Origin: Nitrospirota bacterium
Lineage (GTDB): Bacteria > Nitrospirota > UBA9217
Length of the DNA stretch: 7,885 nucleotides
Direction of reading: 5' to 3'
Assembly: GCA_017885365.1 (NCBI GenBank)
Contig: JAFNGD010000165.1
Coordinates: 1 to 7,885 of the forward strand
The notes beneath the pieces were generated by a model. That model saw only the letters and a program-made list of their open reading frames with translations. It made no database searches and was not told where the DNA came from. This document shows, one piece after another, positions 1 to 6,343 of the stretch (the first letter of the stretch is position 1; each line of letters opens with the position of its first letter). The position numbers and the translations under genes were made by a program.

Positions 1-941
1 GCCTCTTCACCGGCGGCCTGGGAGCACACTACGGAGCTGAGCGCGTCGGCGCATCGGTCATCCCCATCTCCGGCGGGAACACACAGAAGCAGATCATGCT
101 GATGCTGGACTTCGGCAGCACGGTCCTCGCCTCGACGCCGTCCTTTGCCCTTTATATCTATGACGTCGCCTGCGAGATGAAGGTGGGCTTCGAGAACATC
201 AAACTGCGCGTCGGCGTCTTCGGCGCCGAGCCCTGGACCGAGGAGATGCGTCGCGAGATCGAGGAACGGCTCCGGATCAAGGCTATCGATATCTACGGCC
301 TTTCCGAGATCATCGGACCGGGTGTTTCCGCTGAATGCATCGAGGCCCAGAGCGGCCTGCACATCAACGAGGACCACTTCTATCCTGAGGTCATCAACCC
401 GGCGACGGGCGAGCAGCTGCCCTACGGCCAGGAAGGCGAGCTGGTGATCACGAGCATGTCCCGCGAGGCAATGCCGCTCATCCGCTACCGCACCGGCGAT
501 ATCACGACTCTGAATCCCGAAAAGTGCATCTGCGGCAGGACGCTGGTCCGCATGAAGCGCGTGCGCGGCCGGGCCGACGACATGCTCATCATCCGCGGCG
601 GCAACGTGTTCCCATCCCAGGTGGAATCGGTGCTGCTTCGCACCAAGGACATCGCGCCTCATTACGTCATCGAGGTGAACCGCAAGGGCCGCATGGACGA
701 GATGAATGTCCGCGTCGAGGTGACCGGCAACTTCATGGACCAGATGGCCGCCAAGGTGCTCACCACGGACCTCAAGTCCTTCGCCCAGGAAGAGGAAGAT
801 CTGATCAAGGTCAAGAGGGACATCCAGAAGAACGTGAAGGACATCATCGGTGTGAACACCGAAGTAACGCTCGTGCCGCCGGGCTCCATCCAGCGCAGCG
901 AGGGCAAGGCCAAGCGGGTCATCGACAACCGGCTGAAGTAA
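1..941 (+). CDS. paaK: Phenylacetate-CoA ligase (AMP-forming), 3' part
   Basis: Cytosolic adenylate-forming enzyme that joins an arylacetate such as phenylacetate or indoleacetate to CoA using ATP, releasing AMP and PPi. The reading frame is open from the left edge (first whole codon at 3) to TAA at 939-941. It gives 312 residues of a family usually about 430 long, so roughly 120 N-terminal residues, including the Ser/Gly-rich ATP loop, lie outside the window. Visible motifs are VIPISGGN (about 57-80), the YGLSE adenylation motif (294-308), a CICGR segment, YRTGD (486-500), the hinge motif [18 protein letters not shown] (567-620) and a C-terminal SEGKAKRV whose lysine at 906-908 fits the catalytic lysine of the mobile domain. 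It lies 55 bp before iorA on the same strand, which matches known paaK-ior clusters and suggests that arylacetyl-CoA is the shared metabolite. The exact aryl substrate cannot be read from the sequence. Confidence 0.93.
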   Translation, partial: LFTGGLGAHYGAERVGASVIPISGGNTQKQIMLMLDFGSTVLASTPSFALYIYDVACEMKVGFENIKLRVGVFGAEPWTEEMRREIEERLRIKAIDIYGLSEIIGPGVSAECIEAQSGLHINEDHFYPEVINPATGEQLPYGQEGELVITSMSREAMPLIRYRTGDITTLNPEKCICGRTLVRMKRVRGRADDMLIIRGGNVFPSQVESVLLRTKDIAPHYVIEVNRKGRMDEMNVRVEVTGNFMDQMAAKVLTTDLKSFAQEEEDLIKVKRDIQKNVKDIIGVNTEVTLVPPGSIQRSEGKAKRVIDNRLK

Positions 942-985
942 CCGCAGGCCTGGCATCGGATCAATAATTTCCTTCACAGAAGTCT

Positions 986-991
986 AAGGAG
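986..991 (+). promoter_or_regulatory. Ribosome binding site of iorA
   Basis: AAGGAG ends 5 nt before the TTG at 997. This strong Shine-Dalgarno match decides in favour of the TTG start, because no ATG or GTG in the frame is similarly placed. Confidence 0.75.
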
Positions 992-996
992 TTCTC

Positions 997-2742
997 TTGA
1001 CCAAGGCAATCCTTTCCGGAAACGAAGCCATCGCCCGCGGGTTTCTGGAGGCAGGCGGCAAGATCGCCGCCGCCTACCCCGGCACGCCGAGCACGGAAGT
1101 GCTCGAGACCCTCTCTCGCGAAAAGGGCATCCACGCCGAGTGGTCCACGAACGAGAAGGTGGCCCTCGAGGTCGCTATCGGTGGTACGCTGGCAGGCGTG
1201 CGGTCCCTGGCCTGCATGAAGCACGTTGGCGCGAACGTGGCAGCGGACCCGCTCATGACCGTGGCCTACACCGGCGTGAACGCCGGTCTCGTGCTGATGG
1301 TCGCGGACGATCCGGGCATGTTCAGCTCACAGAACGAGCAGGACACCCGTCATTACGCCCGCATGGCAAAGGTGCCGTGCATCGAGCCGACCGATTCCGG
1401 CGAGGCACGTTCTTTTATGCGCGCCGCCTTCGAGCTTTCCGAAGCCTTCGACACCCCGGTCATCCTGCGCACCACCACGCGCATCTCCCACTGCAAGAGC
1501 GTTGTCGAGTCGGCCGAACCGGCCGCGGTCAAGGACCGGGACCTGGCCATGGACGTGCCCAAGTACGTCATGCTTCCGGCCAACGCGAAGAAGCGCCACC
1601 TCGTCGTGGAGGAGCGCCTGGAGAAGCTGCGCGAGTGGGCCGAAACAACGCCGCTGAACGAAGTGGTCGGGGACAGCGCGGACATCGGGTTCATCACGAA
1701 CGGCATCTCCTACCAGTACGTGCGCGAGGCCGCGCCGGACGCTATGGTGCTGAAGCTCGGCATGACCTACCCGCTTCCGGAAAAGAAGATCCGCGCCTTC
1801 GCCGCGAAGGTAAAACGGCTGGCCGTGGTCGAGGAGCTCGACGGCTTCATTGAAGAGCAGATCAAGGCCATGGGCATCATGGTCCATCTCGGCAAGGCGG
1901 CGTTCTCTGCATGCGGTGAACTCTCCTCGCGGACCGTCCGCGAAGCCGTGACCGGGTCCGTTCCGGCGTGCAAGCTGCCAATCGGCGGGCTTATTGTGCG
2001 GCCGCCCACGTTCTGCCCGGGCTGCTCCCACCGCGGCCTCTACACGGTCATTGCGAAACTGAAGCTCTACGTATCCGGCGACATCGGCTGCTACACGCTC
2101 GGCGCGCTGCCGCCGTTCTCGTCCATGCACACCTGCATCTGCATGGGCGCGAGCATCTCCGGCGCCCACGGCATCTCGCGGGGCCTTGCGCTCAAGGGCG
2201 TGAAGCAGAAGCCCGTGGCGGTCATCGGCGATTCGACCTTCCTCCATTCCGGCATCACCGGGCTCATCGATATGGTCTACAACGGCGGCGATGCTCTCGT
2301 GGTAATCATGAACAACGACACTACGGGCATGACCGGCGGCCAGGAGCATGCGGGCACGGGTCGGACCGCCTCGGGTGCAGCCGCGCCGAAGCTCGATATC
2401 GGCAAGCTTTGCCAGGCCATCGGCGCGAAGCGCGTCCGCGAGATCGATGCCTATGACATCAAGGGGTTGGAGAAGATCATAAAGGAAGAACTGGCCGAGC
2501 CGGGCACTGCGGTGCTCATCTCGAACCAGCCCTGCGTCCTGCGGTACAAGGTCTCCAAGAAATCCTATCGCGTCGATGTCGATACCTGCGTGGGCTGCAA
2601 GGCCTGTCTCAAGGCAGGATGCATTGCCCTGTCCTTTGTGCCCGAGGGAAAGAAGGGCCATGCCAAGGTCGACGAGCTCCTGTGCAACGGCTGCGGCGTC
2701 TGCGCCCAGCTCTGCGCGACGAAGTCATTGATCAACACGTAG
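997..2742 (+). CDS. iorA: Indolepyruvate:ferredoxin oxidoreductase, alpha subunit
   Basis: Large subunit of the oxygen-sensitive cytosolic enzyme that oxidatively decarboxylates indolepyruvate and other arylpyruvates to arylacetyl-CoA, reducing ferredoxin. The reaction is reversible in anaerobes. The protein is 581 residues, about normal for IorA. The N-terminal pyrimidine-binding domain begins GNEAIARG and has AYPGTPS (26-32) and NEKVALE with E53. The thiamine-diphosphate domain has FCPGCSH (339-345) and the binding motif from GDS (411-413) to NN (439-440). A C-terminal ferredoxin domain carries two [4Fe-4S] motifs: C531-C534-C537-C542 (CX2CX2CX4C) and C563-C566-C569-C573 (CX2CX2CX3C). Neither last cysteine is followed by the proline common in ferredoxins. 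The start is TTG with AAGGAG 5 nt upstream. The gene sits between paaK and iorB; the 81-bp gap to iorB contains half of an inverted repeat that begins inside this gene. Confidence 0.96.
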   Translation: MTKAILSGNEAIARGFLEAGGKIAAAYPGTPSTEVLETLSREKGIHAEWSTNEKVALEVAIGGTLAGVRSLACMKHVGANVAADPLMTVAYTGVNAGLVLMVADDPGMFSSQNEQDTRHYARMAKVPCIEPTDSGEARSFMRAAFELSEAFDTPVILRTTTRISHCKSVVESAEPAAVKDRDLAMDVPKYVMLPANAKKRHLVVEERLEKLREWAETTPLNEVVGDSADIGFITNGISYQYVREAAPDAMVLKLGMTYPLPEKKIRAFAAKVKRLAVVEELDGFIEEQIKAMGIMVHLGKAAFSACGELSSRTVREAVTGSVPACKLPIGGLIVRPPTFCPGCSHRGLYTVIAKLKLYVSGDIGCYTLGALPPFSSMHTCICMGASISGAHGISRGLALKGVKQKPVAVIGDSTFLHSGITGLIDMVYNGGDALVVIMNNDTTGMTGGQEHAGTGRTASGAAAPKLDIGKLCQAIGAKRVREIDAYDIKGLEKIIKEELAEPGTAVLISNQPCVLRYKVSKKSYRVDVDTCVGCKACLKAGCIALSFVPEGKKGHAKVDELLCNGCGVCAQLCATKSLINT

Positions 2743-2761
2743 AATTGCGGACTTCGTCGTG
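2715..2761 (+). other. Inverted repeat spanning the iorA stop codon
   Basis: CGACGAAGTC (2717-2726) and GACTTCGTCG (2750-2759) are perfect 10-bp complementary arms. In RNA a G-U pair (2716/2760) and a C-G pair (2715/2761) extend the stem to 12 bp around a 23-nt loop that contains the iorA stop. No U-run follows, so it is not a standard intrinsic terminator. It could stabilise or process the mRNA, or modulate iorB translation, but no function is demonstrated. Confidence 0.55.
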
Positions 2762-2811
2762 AGCTCAGCCGAACGATCGTGGAACGAGAAGAGAGAATCG
2801 AAACCGTTCTG

Positions 2812-2817
2812 AAGGGG
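2812..2817 (+). promoter_or_regulatory. Ribosome binding site of iorB
   Basis: AAGGGG lies 6 nt before a TTG at 2824. It favours that TTG over the in-frame GTG at 2779, which has no comparable site and would add 15 residues unlike the family N-terminus. Confidence 0.6.
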
Positions 2818-2823
2818 TACTTT

Positions 2824-3402
2824 TTGAAAGTATTTAACATATTAATAGCCGGCGTCGGCGGGCAGGGCGTGCTGCTGACGAGCAAGATCATCGCCGAGGC
2901 GGCGCTGCTCCAAGGCCTCGATGTGAAGCAGAGCGAGGTGCACGGCATGGCCCAGCGCGGCGGGAGCGTCCTTTCGCAGGTCCGCTTCGGGGACAAGGTC
3001 TTCTCGCCCATCATCTCCGAAGGCGAGGCCGATCTTCTCATCGGTTTCGAGCCGCTCGAAACGGCGCGATATCTGCACTTCCTGCACAACGACGGCATCG
3101 TGGTCTACAATACCCGTCCCATCGGCACCATCGGCGTGTCCATCGGCAAGGAGACCTATCCCCAGGATATCCACGAGACCATCAGGAAGCATGCGTCGAA
3201 GGTCCATCACTTCGACGCGACGAACGTTGCCGTCGAGGTCGGAGAGAAGCGTGCCGTGAACCTCGTCCTGATGGGCGCCGCGCTCCGCTTCCTTCCTCTC
3301 AAGGAGTCGGTTGTGGACGAGGCCATCACGAACTCGGTGCCGAAGAAGGTGCTGGACATCAACCGCAAGGCCTTCCTTGCCGGCAAGTCACAGAAGCTCT
3401 AG
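2824..3402 (+). CDS. iorB: Indolepyruvate:ferredoxin oxidoreductase, beta subunit
   Basis: Small subunit of the IorAB complex, corresponding to the gamma domain of pyruvate:ferredoxin oxidoreductases, which helps shape the CoA site. With the TTG start at 2824 it has 192 residues, a normal IorB length, and begins MKVFNILIAGVGGQG as family members do. The glycine-rich GVGGQG motif is at 10-15 and the family signature SEVHGMAQRGG at 37-47. The reading frame extends upstream to a GTG at 2779 (207 residues), but the better ribosome site and the family-like N-terminus favour 2824. It is the last gene of the paaK-iorA-iorB run. The next plus-strand gene starts after a 125-bp gap that holds a promoter-like sequence, so the operon probably ends here, although no clear terminator is visible. 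Confidence 0.94.
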   Translation: MKVFNILIAGVGGQGVLLTSKIIAEAALLQGLDVKQSEVHGMAQRGGSVLSQVRFGDKVFSPIISEGEADLLIGFEPLETARYLHFLHNDGIVVYNTRPIGTIGVSIGKETYPQDIHETIRKHASKVHHFDATNVAVEVGEKRAVNLVLMGAALRFLPLKESVVDEAITNSVPKKVLDINRKAFLAGKSQKL

Positions 3403-3426
3403 CAGCCCCTCCCGAACAACCATTCC

Positions 3427-3456
3427 TTGACAAGGCGCCCCCTGATGGAGTACATT
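3427..3456 (+). promoter_or_regulatory. Sigma-70-type promoter candidate upstream of the J-domain gene
   Basis: A perfect TTGACA -35 box (3427-3432) is separated by 18 nt from TACATT (3451-3456, 4 of 6 matches to TATAAT). Transcription would begin near 3463, leaving a leader of about 65 nt. That leader contains two small dyads: GCCTT/AAGGC (3457-3461 and 3469-3473) and GGCCG/CGGCC (3471-3475 and 3480-3484). They overlap, so they are mutually exclusive hairpins. Confidence 0.45.
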
Positions 3457-3527
3457 GCCTTCAACCGTAAGGCCGCCTGCGGCCTGAACGGCAAGACCGC
3501 CTTCCTGCAAAGGAGCGCCCCGGGCCC

Positions 3528-4331
3528 GTGCTCGTCACTCCCGACGCAAATGTCCTGAAAGCATGCCGGACTCTTTTCGGCACCGAGGCGGCGGCATCAC
3601 CTGAATTTCTCCTTTCTCTCAAACCCAACGTAATCAAGACTGCTTACCGGAAAAAAGCCAAAGAGACCCACCCCGACCTTTTTACCGCCCACGATCCGCT
3701 CGTCCAGAAAAGGCAATCCGAGCTCTTCCGTGTGGTGAACGATGCGTATGACATCATGCGGAAGTACTGCGAGGTGCGCGATCGCGCAGGCGTCCGCATC
3801 CACGGCCGCACCCGCAAGCAAGCATCCCGCCCCGAGCATTCGACTCCACCGCGGGCACAGCACCGTACCGGGGCGGCGACAAGGACCTTCCGCGTCACCG
3901 AGGCCGGCTGGCTGTACCAGGGCGTTGTGCCTGAGCGTCGCCACGAGATCGGGCGGTATCTCTACTACCGCGGCTGCATCCCCTATCACGTGCTGCTCAA
4001 GGCGCTGTCGTGGCAGATGCGCCAGCGCCCGGCCCTGGGGATCATCGCCAGGCACTGGGGCTGGCTGAACGACCATCACATCAGCGCCATCCTGGGATTC
4101 CGGGGCATGCCCCGGCTCTTCGGCCAGCGCGCGCTGCATCTCGGCTTCCTTTCCTCCTACCAGGCGAGGATCCTGCTCGCCTATCAGCGCACTCTCCAGA
4201 AGAAGCTCGGTCAGTATTTCGTTCAGCGCGGCTATCTTTCGCGCGAAGAAATGGAACAGCTGGTCGCGGACCTGAATGCTCACAACGCGCGCTTCACCTA
4301 TGCGGCCGTTGCCGACTGGAGAACTTCGTGA
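3528..4331 (+). CDS. J-domain protein with four tandem GspE/MshE-N-like repeats
   Basis: Predicted 267-residue soluble protein. The N-terminus is a J domain (about 8-80): a basic helix with TAYRKKAKE precedes the diagnostic HPD tripeptide at 48-50, followed by a helix with FRVVNDAYDIMRKY. The HPD loop stimulates the ATPase of DnaK-type Hsp70 chaperones, so this is probably a specialised DnaK partner. There is no Gly/Phe region, no zinc-finger and no DnaJ client-binding domain. Residues 86-120 form a basic linker. Residues 140-252 hold four tandem repeats of 28-29 residues, each starting hydrophobic-Gly with a second Gly seven residues later (G142/G149, G171/G178, G199/G206, G228/G235). They resemble the N-terminal motif of type II secretion and type IV pilus ATPases. 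The start is GTG; AAAGGAG at 3509-3515 leaves a rather long 12-nt spacing, but a stop at 3468 and the lack of other standard starts upstream support it. The hydrolase gene follows after 52 bp. Confidence 0.82.
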   Translation: MLVTPDANVLKACRTLFGTEAAASPEFLLSLKPNVIKTAYRKKAKETHPDLFTAHDPLVQKRQSELFRVVNDAYDIMRKYCEVRDRAGVRIHGRTRKQASRPEHSTPPRAQHRTGAATRTFRVTEAGWLYQGVVPERRHEIGRYLYYRGCIPYHVLLKALSWQMRQRPALGIIARHWGWLNDHHISAILGFRGMPRLFGQRALHLGFLSSYQARILLAYQRTLQKKLGQYFVQRGYLSREEMEQLVADLNAHNARFTYAAVADWRTS

Positions 4332-4333
4332 TC

Positions 4334-4393
4334 ATGCTTTCCCTGTCGTACGCAATTGCTCTCTTCTGCGGTACGGTGATTCTATGCAAGTGA
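4334..4393 (+). CDS. Possible 19-residue hydrophobic leader peptide
   Basis: A short frame MLSLSYAIALFCGTVILCK fills the gap between the J-domain gene and the hydrolase gene. Its stop (4391-4393) lies 10 nt inside the hydrolase coding region, a geometry compatible with translational coupling. GGAGA at 4318-4322 is 11 nt before the ATG. The peptide is almost wholly hydrophobic apart from the terminal lysine. Nothing but position and composition supports it, and a chance frame is quite possible. Confidence 0.2.
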   Translation: MLSLSYAIALFCGTVILCK

Positions 4394-5151
4394 TCTCGCT
4401 CCAGTCCGGAAGCAACGGGAACTGCATCTACGTCGAGGCGGCCGGTCAGAGGCTCCTGTTCGATGCAGGGATCAGCGGCTCCTGCGCCGAGGAGCGGCTC
4501 GCCTTCCACGACCGGGACATCCGGGCCGTCGACGCGCTCATCATCTCCCACAACCATTCCGACCATATCAGCTCCGCGGGCGTCTTCCAGCGGAAGTTCG
4601 GCATCCCCCTCTATGTTACGCCTCGCTGCCTGTCCGCGGCCCAGACGCGCTGCTCCCTGGGCAAGCTGAAAGAGGTCCATCACTTCCGGAGCGGCGGTAC
4701 CATCCGTGTCGGCAGTGTGTCTATCCATACGATCCCGACGCCGCACGACGGCGAGGACGGCGTCGCCTTTGTCATCGACGATGGCATGCATCGCCTCGGG
4801 ATCCTGACCGATCTGGGCCACGTGTTCCAGGACCTCGGCAGGACCATCGCATCCCTGGACGGCGTTTTTCTGGAAAGCAACTACGATCCGGAGATGCTCG
4901 CGAACGGACCCTATCCCCGCTTTCTGAAGATGCGCATTAAAGGTCCTGGGGGACACATCTCGAACCGCGAGGCGGCCGAGCTTCTGGCCGGCGCAGCAGA
5001 CGGACGGCTCCAATGGGCATGCCTCGCCCACCTGTCGGCAGAGAACAACAGCCCCGACCTTGCGCTCAAGACGCACCGCGAGGTTCTGGGGCACGACCTG
5101 TCGCTCTGCGTTGCGAGCCGGTACGGCGTTTCCGAGGTAATGAGCGTGTAA
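4384..5151 (+). CDS. Metallo-beta-lactamase-fold hydrolase, YycJ/WalJ-like
   Basis: A 255-residue cytosolic metal-dependent hydrolase. The opening MQVISLQSGSNGNCIYVEA and the segment LLFDAGIS match the YycJ/WalJ branch of the metallo-beta-lactamase superfamily, whose members have been linked to nuclease or DNA-repair roles. The substrate here is unknown. The two-metal ligand set is visible: HNHSDH at 56-61, with further candidate ligands H121 (PTPHDG), D143 (LTDLGH), H191 (GGHISN) and H216 (AHLSAENN). The frame extends upstream to an ATG at 4276 inside the J-domain gene, but family similarity starts exactly at the ATG at 4384. The ribosome site is weak: GGTGAT at 4375-4380, only 3 nt away. 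It probably shares a transcript with the J-domain gene 52 bp upstream. The length is normal and no key residue appears to be missing. Confidence 0.9.
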   Translation: MQVISLQSGSNGNCIYVEAAGQRLLFDAGISGSCAEERLAFHDRDIRAVDALIISHNHSDHISSAGVFQRKFGIPLYVTPRCLSAAQTRCSLGKLKEVHHFRSGGTIRVGSVSIHTIPTPHDGEDGVAFVIDDGMHRLGILTDLGHVFQDLGRTIASLDGVFLESNYDPEMLANGPYPRFLKMRIKGPGGHISNREAAELLAGAADGRLQWACLAHLSAENNSPDLALKTHREVLGHDLSLCVASRYGVSEVMSV

Positions 5152-5152
5152 T

Positions 5153-5182
5153 TATTTTGACAGTGATGACACTGAGACAGGC
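5153..5182 (+). repeat. Degenerate spacer repeat, copy 1
   Basis: Begins TATTTTGACA and matches copy 3 (5251-5280) at 25 of 30 positions without gaps, including the terminal AGGC. The two copies are 98 bp apart. It starts 2 bp after the hydrolase stop codon. Confidence 0.6.
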
Positions 5183-5191
5183 AGACGAGTC

Positions 5192-5223
5192 TTTGACACA
5201 GAAGAAGCAGAGAAGGGCTATGA
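5192..5223 (+). repeat. Degenerate spacer repeat, copy 2
   Basis: Begins TTTGACACAGA and ends GGCTATGA. It matches 5254-5285 at 25 of 32 positions without gaps, with both ends exact and most changes in the purine-rich middle. Confidence 0.5.
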
Positions 5224-5250
5224 TAGATGCGGATACGTCTGATCCTTGTT

Positions 5251-5285
5251 TATTTTGACACTGAGGACACAGAGTGAGGCTATGA
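5251..5285 (+). repeat. Degenerate spacer repeat, copy 3
   Basis: The central copy: TATTTTGACA, then CTGAGGACACAGAG, then TGAGGCTATGA. It joins the left part shared with copy 1 and the right part shared with copy 2, and its segment 5254-5268 is the left arm of an inverted repeat with 5365-5379. Confidence 0.6.
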
Positions 5286-5364
5286 ACAGAACCGATTAAT
5301 CATTCTTGATCGTGCCTTTTCGTAGATCGTCATCCACTCTTATCTGTGTACAAGGTTATTCAGG

Positions 5365-5379
5365 GTCCTCAGTGTCTAA
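5365..5379 (-). repeat. Inverted copy of the spacer repeat
   Basis: GTCCTCAGTGTCTAA is the reverse complement of 5254-5268 at 14 of 15 positions (12 contiguous exact). The two arms bound a 126-bp segment. A small mobile or repetitive cassette is possible, but no target-site duplication is visible. Confidence 0.5.
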
Positions 5380-5407
5380 GAAGGTTCTTCTTTCCTTCAT
5401 TCCGATC

Positions 5408-6337
5408 TCATCTTGAATGGTAGTGGTCATGCTCCGGATGCACCTCGTCGATCAGCGTGCGGTCGAAGATCTCTTCGCTTGTCAGTTCCTTCCTTATATA
5501 TCCCAACCGCAGCAAGGCCCGCATAAAGTCCATGGTCGAAGCGATATAGTCGTTCGAAAGAGCGGCGCAGTATTTCGTCGAGACCTGAAGCGTCTCGAGC
5601 ACGAACTCCGGATCGATGACCGCTGCCTGACCGGCGATGTCCTTTGCTGCTCCAACCGGATCGTTTCTCAGCACGGCCTCGGCCTCCTCGTGAGCCATGA
5701 GGAACTGCCGTACCAGGCCGTGGTGTTGCCGGAGAAATCTTTTGCTCACGACAATGCCGTAGCTGGGATTATTCGGCCAGAGACGCTGGGGCGGGATGAG
5801 GATCCTGCCGTGTGCATAGCGCCTGATCGCGACACCCAGCGCCGGCGTTCCGAAGGCGGCCGCCACTTCATCACGGACCACGGCCTCGGTGACCAGGTCC
5901 GCCCAGGGATAATTTGCGATTGTGATGCCCTGGCCGGGCGCGTACCGTTCGACGCAATCCTTCAGGATAACATCGTGGATGGAGCCGTTGCCCGGTACGC
6001 CGATCGATCTGCCGGCGAACTGGCGAAGCATGGCGCCCATGTCAGTGAGCTCCGGATATCCCTGCCAGCTGGATTTTCCCGCCATGACCGTGCCTTCAAC
6101 GTGGCCGCCTGCCACGCAAATCACGGGAACGCCCTGCTCCATGCCGATTATGGCCGGCGGCAGGCCGATGTATGCCAGGTCGAGTTCATCCGTTCCGAAG
6201 GCCTTCATGATCGCCGGGCCGGTACCCATAAGGTTCCACTCCAGATCTGCAGCGATCGCCGCGGTCAATCCCTTCCGGGCCATGAGCAGGATGGCCGTGT
6301 GATAGAACGTTGAAAGATGACCAATGCGGAACTTCAT
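5408..6337 (-). CDS. Periplasmic-binding-protein-fold protein lacking a signal peptide (SsuA/NMT1-like)
   Basis: A 309-residue protein resembling the substrate-binding proteins of nitrate/sulfonate/taurine-type ABC transporters. Recognisable stretches are the N-terminal MKFRIGHLSTFYHTA, the hinge-like GTGPAIMKAFGTDELDLAYIG, GVPVICVAGG (about 69-78) and the second-lobe start GRSIGVPGNGS. Unlike transporter binding proteins it has no signal peptide or lipobox: the mature-type first strand begins at residue 2. It is therefore predicted to be cytosolic. No permease or ATPase gene adjoins it. The same fold occurs in cytosolic enzymes (MqnA-type, THI5-type) and in ligand sensors, so the transporter name may mislead. 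The C-terminus HPEHDHYHSR has four histidines within eight residues and may bind metal. The ATG at 6337 is the first usable start after an upstream in-frame stop. The gene is convergent with the hydrolase gene and divergent from the kinase gene. The ligand is unknown. Confidence 0.82.
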   Translation of the reverse strand: MKFRIGHLSTFYHTAILLMARKGLTAAIAADLEWNLMGTGPAIMKAFGTDELDLAYIGLPPAIIGMEQGVPVICVAGGHVEGTVMAGKSSWQGYPELTDMGAMLRQFAGRSIGVPGNGSIHDVILKDCVERYAPGQGITIANYPWADLVTEAVVRDEVAAAFGTPALGVAIRRYAHGRILIPPQRLWPNNPSYGIVVSKRFLRQHHGLVRQFLMAHEEAEAVLRNDPVGAAKDIAGQAAVIDPEFVLETLQVSTKYCAALSNDYIASTMDFMRALLRLGYIRKELTSEEIFDRTLIDEVHPEHDHYHSR

Positions 6338-6343
6338 GAGAGC

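Larger units (their letters stand above)
5152..5407. other. Non-coding spacer between convergent genes
   Basis: These 256 bp separate the 3' ends of the convergent hydrolase and binding-protein genes. They are visibly less GC-rich than the flanking genes and show no family-like reading frame. The content is a set of degenerate copies of a repeat related to GACACTGAGGACACAGAG, three in direct orientation and one inverted, listed separately. No hairpin with a U-run that would serve as a clear bidirectional terminator is visible. Confidence 0.7.

Noticed and set aside
1327..2661. 444-codon minus-strand open frame opposite iorA
   Set aside because: Product is rich in His, Arg and Ala with no family resemblance, and it lies fully antisense to a clear gene. 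It is a typical high-GC shadow.
2779..2823. Longer N-terminus for IorB from the GTG at 2779
   Set aside because: No good ribosome site, and the 15 extra residues precede a standard IorB N-terminus that has its own site and TTG start.
4276..4383. Longer N-terminus for the hydrolase from the ATG at 4276
   Set aside because: It would overlap the J-domain gene by 56 bp and add residues unlike the family, whose usual N-terminus starts at 4384.
4294..5094. 266-codon minus-strand frame opposite the hydrolase gene
   Set aside because: Antisense shadow with no family-like motifs; the plus strand has the full metal-ligand set.
5153..5285. CRISPR array
   Set aside because: Copies are degenerate, unevenly spaced (about 39 and 60 bp) and few, and no cas gene is present.
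5378..5392. AAGAAG-GTT-CTTCTT hairpin as a terminator
   Set aside because: The stem is only six pairs, mostly A-T, with no proper U-run on either strand.
5417..6313. 298-codon plus-strand frame opposite the binding-protein gene
   Set aside because: No recognisable domain; the opposite strand encodes an intact family-like protein over the same span.
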